From positions 1-64,000 of the forward strand of contig CACXTX010000003.1 of NCBI GenBank assembly GCA_902770635.1: DNA of 64,000 nt, in the 5' to 3' direction. Each line of letters opens with the position of its first letter. The first letter of the stretch is position 1. Below the pieces are notes generated by a model, which ran no database searches, was not told the origin of the DNA, and worked only from the letters and a program-made list of their open reading frames with translations. The position numbers were made by a program, and so were the translations under genes. This document shows, one piece after another, positions 16,941 through 24,349 of the stretch. This stretch comes from an uncultured Prevotellaceae bacterium (GTDB taxonomy: Bacteria > Bacteroidota > Bacteroidia > Bacteroidales > Bacteroidaceae).

Positions 16941-17896
16941 TTCTTTTTTAACGTGATGACAACTATCTCACCAGGCTGACCAAGTCGGAAGGGTATGATT
17001 CCACCCAGGCCTGATGATACATGAATGGCACGATCGCCCTCATAAAAAGTACCATAGCACTCGCTATACGTAAAGTTCGCAGGCGTCCATCCAAACAAGG
17101 AGAACTGTCCACCATGCGTATGACCACTGAGTGTCAGCTGGGCATTACATTGGGGCAATATCTTGGCACGCCATGCATTGGGGTCATGCTGCAACATCAC
17201 CGTAAACGACTTGGGTGAAACACCTTTCATCGTCTTGCGCACATCACCGTTTCTAGGCATACGCTTCTGCACGCCCCAGTTCTCCATACCTGCAATGACA
17301 ATGCTGTCATTGCCTCTACGGATAATGCGGTGTTCGTTCATCAAGAGCGTCCAGTTCATCTGTCGCTCCAACTGCTGTGTTTTCAGGTCATTCTGCTTTT
17401 TGGTAGCCTCATCACAGTCGAGATAGGTGGCGTAGTCATGGTTTCCCAATATACTATATACTCCATCTGGAGCATGTAACTGGCGGAATGGCGCAACCTT
17501 CGACACCAGTTCTTCGGGACGCAGGTTCTGCAAATCGCCTGTGAAGACTATCATGTCACCCTTCTGTGCATTGATACTGTCAACGATTTGTGGCACCATC
17601 TCGTTTAGCCAACCATCGAAGGTATCCACATGGGCATCAGAGAACTGTACGATACGATAGCCATCGAAAGCCTCCGGCAAGTCCTTACTGGCAAACTCTA
17701 TCTGACGCACCTCTATCTGGCTGAAGCCAAAAGTCATTCCGTAGATTACCAAGCCTATGATGACACAGGCCAGTCCCAGGCCTACACGACGACCATAGCG
17801 TCGGTTCAGCAGTTTACTGCACAGAAAATAAGAAAGGAGGGGAACCAAGATGAATCCCATCACTACAAAAAACAAAAAAGAATATCTTGCTATCAT
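16937..17896 (-). CDS. Membrane-anchored metallophosphoesterase (YkuE/YaeI-like)
   Basis: 319 aa from ATG 17896; a GTG 18 bases upstream would overlap the previous gene and is less likely. Three hydrophobic N-terminal segments, then a calcineurin-like domain with metal ligands in VQFSDAHVD, FTGDLQN, LGNHDY, LQHDPNAW and SGHTHGGQ. Relatives are phosphodiesterases acting at the outer face of the membrane, some on lipid A-type lipids. Sits 4 bases after the MetH-activation gene and overlaps plsC. Confidence 0.88.
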   Translation of the reverse strand: MIARYSFLFFVVMGFILVPLLSYFLCSKLLNRRYGRRVGLGLACVIIGLVIYGMTFGFSQIEVRQIEFASKDLPEAFDGYRIVQFSDAHVDTFDGWLNEMVPQIVDSINAQKGDMIVFTGDLQNLRPEELVSKVAPFRQLHAPDGVYSILGNHDYATYLDCDEATKKQNDLKTQQLERQMNWTLLMNEHRIIRRGNDSIVIAGMENWGVQKRMPRNGDVRKTMKGVSPKSFTVMLQHDPNAWRAKILPQCNAQLTLSGHTHGGQFSLFGWTPANFTYSECYGTFYEGDRAIHVSSGLGGIIPFRLGQPGEIVVITLKKK

Positions 17897-17900
17897 ACTA

Positions 17901-18695
17901 CTATAAATTAGCACTTAAAAACTTACGTATCACCTCTACTGGCAAGCCCCGCCTGTGGGCATAGTCCACCAACTGGTCTTGGCCTATTTTTCCTACTGCG
18001 AAATAGCGAGCCTGCGGATGCGCCATCATCAACCCCGACACACTGGCATGGGGCTTCATAGCACCACTCTCCGTGAGTCGGATACCCACCTGCCTCAATC
18101 CTATCAATTCGTCGATGACGAAGTTCAGACTGGTGTCTGGCAACGAAGGATAGCCCACAGCAGGACGAATGCCCTGGAATTTCTCTATATGCAGCTCCTG
18201 CATCGTGAGCTGCTCATCAGGGGCATATCCCCAGTAGTTCTTCCTTACCTCTTCGTGCATGCGCTCTGCAGTAGCCTCTGCAAGTCGGTCTGCCAAGAGC
18301 TGCACCATCATCTTCTGAAAAGTATCATGGTCGAAGTCGGTTTCCAGCCCCATGTCCACTGAAGTGGCAAACACCCCTATCCTGTCTGTCTTTCCTGATG
18401 ACAGTGGGCGGATGAAGTCTGCCAGACAAAGCGATTCTGCATCGGGTTGTTGCTGGCGGAGCAGAGGGATACGTCGTTCACCCACCACGATGTCATCCCC
18501 ATCGCTATTGGCTTCAAAGAGTTGAAACAAGGCATGTGTGTGATAATGCCCCTGCAACTTCATCAAGGTCTCCCCGGCCTCTTCACGCAACTTCTCCTTC
18601 TCTGCCTCGGGCTTGTTATGCATGCCCCACGCATAAAAGAAATAGTCCCAATTGATATAGGGCGCAACGTCATTGATCTGATAATCAAGAAGCAT
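17901..18695 (-). CDS. Free-standing methionine synthase reactivation domain (Met_synt_B12)
   Basis: 264 aa, equivalent only to the C-terminal AdoMet-binding activation domain of MetH. The hallmark blocks are present: GIRPAVGYPSLPD (AdoMet site), LTESGAMKPHASVSG and HPQARYFAVGKIGQDQ. In full MetH this module (about 330 aa) reductively remethylates oxidised cobalamin. As a separate protein it would have to dock onto a MetH that lacks or has lost this domain, as known for split MetH systems; that MetH is not in the window. Overlaps pyrC by 11 bases. Confidence 0.9.
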   Translation of the reverse strand: MLLDYQINDVAPYINWDYFFYAWGMHNKPEAEKEKLREEAGETLMKLQGHYHTHALFQLFEANSDGDDIVVGERRIPLLRQQQPDAESLCLADFIRPLSSGKTDRIGVFATSVDMGLETDFDHDTFQKMMVQLLADRLAEATAERMHEEVRKNYWGYAPDEQLTMQELHIEKFQGIRPAVGYPSLPDTSLNFVIDELIGLRQVGIRLTESGAMKPHASVSGLMMAHPQARYFAVGKIGQDQLVDYAHRRGLPVEVIRKFLSANL

Positions 18696-20004
18696 GGTTG
18701 AAAGTTATTTCCTCGCCCAGTACATCCGTATTCACACATCCGTCAGCAAAGACGGTCTTTCCGTTACACAACGTACGCTCCACACGCCATTGGTACTCAT
18801 GACCTTCCATAGGACTCCATCCGCACTTGCTTTGAATAACGTCCTTTGTCACTGTCCACGGACTACGTGGACGGACAATGACCATATCGGCACGATAGCC
18901 CTTGCGCAGGAAACCGCGCTGTTCCACCCCAAACAGTCGGGCTGGGTTGTGACACATCAGCTCTACCATCCGCTCAAGGGACAGCACTTTCTCATCTACC
19001 AATTCGAGCATGGTAACCAATGAGAACTGAATCATAGGCATACCACTGGCTGCCCGTACGCATCCTCCTTGTTTCTGTTCCAACAAATGAGGGGCATGGT
19101 CTGTACCAACCACCGTGATATGACCATCTGTCAATGCCTGACGCAACAAGAACTGGTCAACGGGTGTCTTGATAGAGGGATTCACCTTGATGCGAGCTCC
19201 CAGGCGTTGGTAGTCCAGTTCTGTGAAATAGAGATGGCCCACACAAGCCTCAGCAGTGATATTCCCACCTATCAGCTCGAGTTCCTCCGCAGTGGAGAGA
19301 TGGGCTATATGCAGTCGCGTTCCATATTTCTTTGCCAGTTCCACAGCTCTTCGCGACGAGGCCAGACAAGCTTCCTCGCTACGAATCAGGCTATGCAGGT
19401 TTACCTGCGGGTCCTCGCCCCAGGCTTTCTTGGCCTCCTCCATGTTGTGATTGATGAGGTATGTGTCCTCACAATGTACCATCAGTGGCAACTTAACAGT
19501 AGAGAAGATACGTTCCAGAGCCTCTTTCCCGTCCACCAGCATATTCCCCGTAGATGATCCCATGAACAGTTTGATGCCAGGAATACGATGTGCATCCAGT
19601 TGGGCGAACGTTTGGACATTGTCGTTGGTGGCACCGTAGAAGAAGGAGTAGTTCACGTGACTGCTCCTACGGGCTCTTTCAAACTTGTCGTTCAAGGCTT
19701 CCAGTGTAGTGGTCTGTGGCTTGCAGTTAGGCATATCGAAATAGCTGGTCACACCACCGGCTGCTGCTGCCCTGCTCTCACTCTCTATGTCAGCCTTCTC
19801 CGTCAGTCCCGGCTCACGGAAATGCACATGGTCATCAATCACACCAGGTAACACATAACAGCCCGAGGCATCGATGATCTCGTCAAACGATGACTCGGGC
19901 TGCTCTTTCGTAATATCTATGATGTTGCCGTCTTCGATAACAACATTGCCATCGAAAATCCGACCTTCATTAACGATGCGTCCCCCTTTGACCAGTATGC
20001 TCAT
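18685..20004 (-). CDS. pyrC: Dihydroorotase
   Basis: 439 aa, type I (PyrC/AllB-like) amidohydrolase. Zinc ligands in PGVIDDHVHFREPG, the MVHCEDT and LHIAHLST histidines and the catalytic TDHAPH. Third step of de novo pyrimidine synthesis: cyclisation of carbamoyl aspartate. The DVHFR variant DHVHFREP favours dihydroorotase over allantoinase. Overlaps the upstream lipoprotein gene by 4 bases (ATGA) and the downstream gene by 11. Confidence 0.92.
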   Translation of the reverse strand: MSILVKGGRIVNEGRIFDGNVVIEDGNIIDITKEQPESSFDEIIDASGCYVLPGVIDDHVHFREPGLTEKADIESESRAAAAGGVTSYFDMPNCKPQTTTLEALNDKFERARRSSHVNYSFFYGATNDNVQTFAQLDAHRIPGIKLFMGSSTGNMLVDGKEALERIFSTVKLPLMVHCEDTYLINHNMEEAKKAWGEDPQVNLHSLIRSEEACLASSRRAVELAKKYGTRLHIAHLSTAEELELIGGNITAEACVGHLYFTELDYQRLGARIKVNPSIKTPVDQFLLRQALTDGHITVVGTDHAPHLLEQKQGGCVRAASGMPMIQFSLVTMLELVDEKVLSLERMVELMCHNPARLFGVEQRGFLRKGYRADMVIVRPRSPWTVTKDVIQSKCGWSPMEGHEYQWRVERTLCNGKTVFADGCVNTDVLGEEITFNHAS

Positions 20005-20774
20005 TTTTGTTCAGGGACGTTGGTCAGTGGAGTTGCTGGCTGCGACGGCATGGTGTCGGCCTGAGGCTGTACAGTCTCATTCATTCCATTCATGCGAGCC
20101 TCATTCTCCTGAGCGGTCTTATAATAATCCTTCACGTAAGGATCGTTTTTAAACTTATCAGTAGCCTTCGACATGATGTCCTCTATCTGTGGGGTAAGCA
20201 CAGGGAAGCGATACTGACTGGTAATCATCATGAAGACACCAGGGCCCAGCACATTGTCGAAGTTGTTGATAACAAACTTGGTCACCAGTTCGTCTTCCTC
20301 AGCAGCTATGGCATTGGCCTCAGCAGAGAGCTTGCGGTCTATTTCCATTTCGTCGATACCGTCCAACAGCATCTGACTTTGCCTGTGCGATAACTCGTTC
20401 ATGCGGTTAGACAACTGGTTATGCTTGTCAATGAACTTATAAAGACTATCGTTCAGCGGAGTTCCGCCAACGCTTTGCGAAGCATTGTCAATCTTGATGG
20501 TGATATCCCCCTCTTCCAGCACAACGGGCATAATACTCTCGTCGCCCATAAAGAGGTTGGCCATGCGTACGGTGTCCAATAGTCCGGCAAAGTGAAATTC
20601 ACCATGCACCACGTCACAAGAGTCGATATTCTTCACCTCGCTGTCCTTGAGGGCCTTCAGGTAGAGTTTGCTACCGTCCAGGGCAGAAATCGACGAAGAT
20701 CCCTGCACATTATAGGAACTTGCACACGACGAAGCCGCTGCTACGAGGATAAACATATAGAGAATTTTGTTCAT
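20001..20774 (-). CDS. DUF4369 lipoprotein without thioredoxin domain
   Basis: 257 aa from ATG 20774 (a TTG two codons upstream is less likely). Lipobox SSC near residue 17. Residues about 30-120 resemble the DUF4369 beta-sandwich that normally precedes a thioredoxin fold in Bacteroidetes envelope proteins (AFL...DTVRMANLFMGDESIMPVVLEEGDITIKID), followed by a helical region, but the protein ends with a Pro/Thr/Gln-rich tail and has no CxxC module. Function unknown; it may be a substrate- or peptide-binding envelope protein. First gene of the operon that runs through pyrC to plsC. Confidence 0.75.
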   Translation of the reverse strand: MNKILYMFILVAAASSCASSYNVQGSSSISALDGSKLYLKALKDSEVKNIDSCDVVHGEFHFAGLLDTVRMANLFMGDESIMPVVLEEGDITIKIDNASQSVGGTPLNDSLYKFIDKHNQLSNRMNELSHRQSQMLLDGIDEMEIDRKLSAEANAIAAEEDELVTKFVINNFDNVLGPGVFMMITSQYRFPVLTPQIEDIMSKATDKFKNDPYVKDYYKTAQENEARMNGMNETVQPQADTMPSQPATPLTNVPEQK

Positions 20775-20803
20775 AGACAAATCATAGTTACTTAAATCAT
20801 TGG

Positions 20804-20811
20804 CAAATGTA
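20804..20811 (-). promoter_or_regulatory. -7 element of DUF4369-pyrC-plsC operon
   Basis: CAAATGTA on the plus strand is TACATTTG on the minus strand, 29 bases before the ATG. A convincing -33 element is not seen. Confidence 0.5.
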
Positions 20812-20869
20812 CAACCTTATATCGAAATAAGAAAAAATATTTGCGCATTTTAAAACATTTGCGCAATTA

Positions 20870-21271
20870 TTAGCGTTTTTTTGCCTCTTTTTCCAATTCG
20901 TTAGCAATTCTGTGGCTGGCATAAAGTTGCAAGATAGCAGCTACGAGCAATACGACAATCCAATTGTTGTGTACATATTTTATATATAGCAGCAGGTCGA
21001 TGCCAAAGAAGTTCGACTGGTTGGCCAGCATCAGCAGTCCAGCCAACAGGAAAAGCACATCACTTGTCAACAGGATGCGACGCAGGCGACGAACCGTAAA
21101 GTTATTGCCTTCATACGTCTGGCGCATCTGCATGGCGGCAAACATCAGTGCCCCTGGGGCGAAGATGTAGGCTGCCCACGATTGCAGGAACATGCTGCCG
21201 CCTGCTCCCACCACCATCAGCAGTCCACCGACAAGCAGGATGATTGTTTCTGTTTTACTCAGTTGTCTCAT
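20870..21271 (-). CDS. Small four-helix inner membrane protein, unknown function
   Basis: 133 aa with four hydrophobic helices (about 8-28, 30-46, 66-83, 100-118) and a charged C-terminus ending ELEKEAKKR. The start overlaps the end of ftsB by 17 bases, so it is translated as part of the same message. It is the last gene of the long lipid operon. I do not recognise a named family; its position after a divisome gene suggests an envelope role but nothing more can be said. Confidence 0.7.
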   Translation of the reverse strand: MRQLSKTETIILLVGGLLMVVGAGGSMFLQSWAAYIFAPGALMFAAMQMRQTYEGNNFTVRRLRRILLTSDVLFLLAGLLMLANQSNFFGIDLLLYIKYVHNNWIVVLLVAAILQLYASHRIANELEKEAKKR

Positions 21272-21605
21272 TCGTTATGATACTGGATGGAAGGCGCTCA
21301 TCATCACTCAGCACAAAGATATCCTCATCATCTGTTTTCATAAAATAGCGTTCACGGGCTATCTTCTCTATCGACTTCGGATCACTTTCCAACTCCCTGA
21401 TTTGGGCTTGGTCGTGCTTGTAGCGTTCTTCGTATTCATTGATTTCCTCTTTCAGCTCCCCAATGTATTGCTGGTTGCGGAGATGTTTCCACACACTGTT
21501 TTCATCCAGGAAGCCGATAAAAAGGATAGCGAGAAAGGTCACAACGATATATTTCAGACCCTTCACCTTGCTAATACGAAGCCAAATATCCTTTACCTTC
21601 TTCAT
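21255..21605 (-). CDS. ftsB: Septum formation initiator FtsB/DivIC
   Basis: 116 aa. One membrane helix near the N-terminus (KYIVVTFLAILFIGFLDENSVW), then a coiled coil rich in Glu/Lys (YIGELKEEINEYEERYKHDQAQIRELES) and the conserved closing block DPKSIEKIARERYFMKTDDEDIF typical of FtsB/DivIC. Part of the FtsQLB divisome complex. Unusually it lies at the end of a polyene-lipid-like operon, 11 bases after the LolA-like gene. Confidence 0.88.
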   Translation of the reverse strand: MKKVKDIWLRISKVKGLKYIVVTFLAILFIGFLDENSVWKHLRNQQYIGELKEEINEYEERYKHDQAQIRELESDPKSIEKIARERYFMKTDDEDIFVLSDDERLPSSIITNETTE

Positions 21606-21615
21606 CTTATATAAG

Positions 21616-22116
21616 TTATTTGATGTCGTAGTTGACGTAGTTGCCAGCGCGTTCGTTCATCCGCAACTGACGGAGGGCAAAAGTCTTTGAATCGACAACG
21701 AGTACAAATGATGTGAACATCTTACGTTTCTTACCTGTGGGCGTAATGGTAACGGTTTGCTGTCCATTCTTAGTTACGATGGTCATGTCCTCGCCTGTTG
21801 GGATAGGCTGACCATTGATAACGGCGTTCAACACTTTCTGGAAAGTGGCAAACTGGGTATTCCGCTTGCTGTCGGTCACATGTTTCTTGCCGTCCATAAT
21901 CATCGTAAACTTCGTACCGTCCATCTGCAGCTGGTTGCGTCCCTCATCGGTAGAGATGCAGATATAGTCGGGCTTACGGATGGTCAGTGTTCCTGTGCTG
22001 ACGGCATCGGTGGTCAGAGCAGCCTGATGGCGGGTACGTGTCACGTTCTGTGCCTCTGCAGGGCTCCATGACAATTGACAAATAATCAATGATAATACTA
22101 AAATCAGTCGTTTCAT
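21616..22116 (-). CDS. LolA-like periplasmic lipid carrier
   Basis: 166 aa from ATG 22116; a GTG three codons upstream lies inside a heptamer repeat. Signal peptide ending near SPAEAQ, then a LolA-like beta-sheet domain (GTLTIRKPDYICISTD, QLQMDGTKFTMIMDGKKHVTD, FTSFVLVVDSKTFALRQLRMNE). LolA-like genes recur in aryl-polyene and related lipid clusters, where they are proposed to carry the product or its anchor through the periplasm. Here it follows the ketoreductase gene, separated only by the repeat. Confidence 0.75.
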   Translation of the reverse strand: MKRLILVLSLIICQLSWSPAEAQNVTRTRHQAALTTDAVSTGTLTIRKPDYICISTDEGRNQLQMDGTKFTMIMDGKKHVTDSKRNTQFATFQKVLNAVINGQPIPTGEDMTIVTKNGQQTVTITPTGKKRKMFTSFVLVVDSKTFALRQLRMNERAGNYVNYDIK

Positions 22117-22120
22117 ATTT

Positions 22121-22155
22121 TTCACTTAACACTTTTCACTTATCACTTTTCACTT
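22121..22155. repeat. Five heptamers between ketoreductase and lolA-like genes
   Basis: TTCACTT, AACACTT, TTCACTT, ATCACTT, TTCACTT. The last unit contains two bases of the ketoreductase stop codon (22154-22156). Confidence 0.9.
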
Positions 22156-22873
22156 ACGTATAAAGTCCTCCATTGATAGAGATCACGTTACCTGTAATAT
22201 AACCAGCCTTAGGCGATACCAGGAAAGCAACCAGGTCAGCCACCTCCTCAGGGGCACCGAAGCGGTTAGCAGGTATTGTCTTCTTCAGGGCAGCCTCGTC
22301 AAGTCCTTCAGTCATGTCAGTCTTGATGAATCCTGGGGCAACAGCATTCACCGTGACCCCCTTTCGTGCCACCTCTTGGGCCAGTGCCTTCGTAGCAGCA
22401 ATGATACCGCCTTTGGCTGCCGAATAGTTTGTCTGTCCGGGCAGACCTTTCAATCCACTGACACTCGCCATGTTGACAATGCGACCGAATTTGTGTATCT
22501 GCATGGCAGGCAGCAGGGGCTGGGTGACATTATAGAATCCCGACAGCGTGATGTCAAGCACACGGTGCCAATCATCCTCGGGCATCAGTGCCATCACATT
22601 GTCACGGCGGATGCCGGCATTATTCACTACTACCTCGATATATTCCTCAGGATGGCGCTGTTGCCAGTCAGCCAGTGCCTGACGCACCTGCTGGCTGTCG
22701 CTGACATCGAAGCGCATCAACTCTCCCTGACCATTCAGCAAGGCAAGTGTCTTTTCCGCCTCAGTCTGATTGCTGGTATAATTGACAATCACTTGATAGC
22801 CCTCCTGGGCCAGTTTTACTGCGATGGCCTTACCGATACCACGGCTACCACCTGTTACTAATGCATATTTCAT
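22154..22873 (-). CDS. fabG: 3-oxoacyl-ACP reductase (FabG-like SDR)
   Basis: 239 aa short-chain dehydrogenase. NADP-binding TGGSRGIGKA, NNAG motif, catalytic Ser (ASVSG) and YSAAKGG with Tyr/Lys. Reduces the beta-keto group during acyl chain or polyene elongation. Overlaps the upstream oxidoreductase by 4 bases. Its operon partners (ketosynthase, ACP, dehydratase, exporter) point to a secondary lipid rather than housekeeping fatty acid synthesis. Confidence 0.92.
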   Translation of the reverse strand: MKYALVTGGSRGIGKAIAVKLAQEGYQVIVNYTSNQTEAEKTLALLNGQGELMRFDVSDSQQVRQALADWQQRHPEEYIEVVVNNAGIRRDNVMALMPEDDWHRVLDITLSGFYNVTQPLLPAMQIHKFGRIVNMASVSGLKGLPGQTNYSAAKGGIIAATKALAQEVARKGVTVNAVAPGFIKTDMTEGLDEAALKKTIPANRFGAPEEVADLVAFLVSPKAGYITGNVISINGGLYT

Positions 22874-24297
22874 TTTATTATCGTTTGAATATAGTCTTTT
22901 CCTAACAATTCGCCACAGGTCTGCAGCGCGGTCATCGTTACACCCTCCACTCCATGCAGCATCAGACTCTGTCCTGTCAGCAACAGATTGGGTATAGAGG
23001 TTCTGGGCGAGAGCGTAGTCATCAATATGTTGCGACAGTCCTTACGCACGCCATAGGCTGAGCCACAGGGTGACAACGTGTAGTCGCGATAGGTCAGCGG
23101 CGTACTGATGTATCGTTTCTCCACCATACTGCCCAGTTCGGGAACCACCCTTTCAGCCAAGTGGATACACTCGTCGGCAAGATGGTTTTTCAGCATGTCG
23201 TAGGTTTCTCCCCTATGCCCTACCGTCGTATGCTCCCATGCCTCGAACAGTTTCCACGACACAGGGGTCATCAGGTCTATCTGGCGGGCATAGTCACCCT
23301 CTTCGGGCACCCTGCAACTCACCATCACACCGCCTATGCCTCCCACGTCTTCACTGAAGGTCCACACATTCGGTTTCCTATAGTAGTATTTGTTGTGGTT
23401 GAAGTAAGGCAACACGCCTTTTTTCAGCACCAGCGATACGGTGAGGATACCTGTACTGTTCTCCATGGCGTTGATGCGACGACGGAACATGTTTTTGATG
23501 ACCTTCGATTCGTCCAGCCATCCGAATGTCACCTGAGGATGCACGTCGCTGATGAACACATCGCCTTCATAGACATCGCCTTTCGAGCATCGGGCAGCCA
23601 CAATACGGCCATCCTTCTCCTCCAGCTTATTGACTTCCGCATGGCAGACTACTTTTCCACCCATCCGGTTGATGTCGTCCACCAAGGCATTGACTATCAG
23701 ATGTCCGCCACCCCGTAGTCTCCAACTGCTCCCAATATAACTGCTCATGCCATGGGCAAAGGTGAACAGTGGCAACGACTCACGGCGCAGCTCCATCTTG
23801 ATGGCAGAGCCTGACAGCACATTGATAAGCAATGAGTCGCGGAAGAGTGATTTCATCCAGTCGTAGGCATTCACAGGTCCTATCTCCTCCATGGAAGGCA
23901 AGTGGCGCATCAGCTCCACATACTTTCTCAGACCCTCCTTCTCCTTTGGGAAATACTCGCTCAATGTACGGGCAAAATGATTGTAGCCTTCTGCCATCGG
24001 AAAGGTCTGGTGTCCAATGGTCACACGGTCAAACCCGTCTGCATCCAAGCGAACCCACGGCAGCTTCATCAGTCCCAGATGTGAGAAGATGCTATGCAGT
24101 TGCTGACCCTCGGCCAGGCCTCCTATATAATGGAGTCCCGTGTCAAAGGAAAGGCGGCCTCGCTGATAACTCTGCATACAGCCTCCTGGCTGAGCCTGTC
24201 GCTCCAGTATCAGCACCTTCTTTCCCTCGCGTGCCAACAGCGAACCGCATACCAGTCCGCCGAGTCCACTGCCTATGATCACCACATCATATCTCAT
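22870..24297 (-). CDS. Phytoene desaturase-like FAD-dependent oxidoreductase
   Basis: 475 aa. N-terminal Rossmann signature VVIIGSGLGGLVCGSLLAREG and the CrtI-type C-terminal FAD site (NLLLTGQSLMLHGVEGVTMTA). Related to carotenoid desaturases/isomerases and to oxidoreductases seen in aryl-polyene clusters. Likely oxidises or isomerises a polyene or lipid intermediate at the membrane. ATGA overlap with fabG; a repeat separates it from the exporter gene. Confidence 0.85.
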   Translation of the reverse strand: MRYDVVIIGSGLGGLVCGSLLAREGKKVLILERQAQPGGCMQSYQRGRLSFDTGLHYIGGLAEGQQLHSIFSHLGLMKLPWVRLDADGFDRVTIGHQTFPMAEGYNHFARTLSEYFPKEKEGLRKYVELMRHLPSMEEIGPVNAYDWMKSLFRDSLLINVLSGSAIKMELRRESLPLFTFAHGMSSYIGSSWRLRGGGHLIVNALVDDINRMGGKVVCHAEVNKLEEKDGRIVAARCSKGDVYEGDVFISDVHPQVTFGWLDESKVIKNMFRRRINAMENSTGILTVSLVLKKGVLPYFNHNKYYYRKPNVWTFSEDVGGIGGVMVSCRVPEEGDYARQIDLMTPVSWKLFEAWEHTTVGHRGETYDMLKNHLADECIHLAERVVPELGSMVEKRYISTPLTYRDYTLSPCGSAYGVRKDCRNILMTTLSPRTSIPNLLLTGQSLMLHGVEGVTMTALQTCGELLGKDYIQTIIK

Positions 24298-24302
24298 ATC
24301 TC

Positions 24303-24349
24303 TTCACTTTTCACTCTTCACTAGGGCGAAGCCCGCTCACTTTTTCACT
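24303..24349. repeat. Heptamers with mini-hairpin between exporter and oxidoreductase genes
   Basis: TTCACTT, TTCACTC, TTCACTA, then the tiny hairpin GGGC-GAA-GCCC (24324-24334), then CTCACTT, TTTCACT. On the minus strand the second tract encodes the last residues of the exporter (KVKK) and its TGA stop. Confidence 0.85.
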
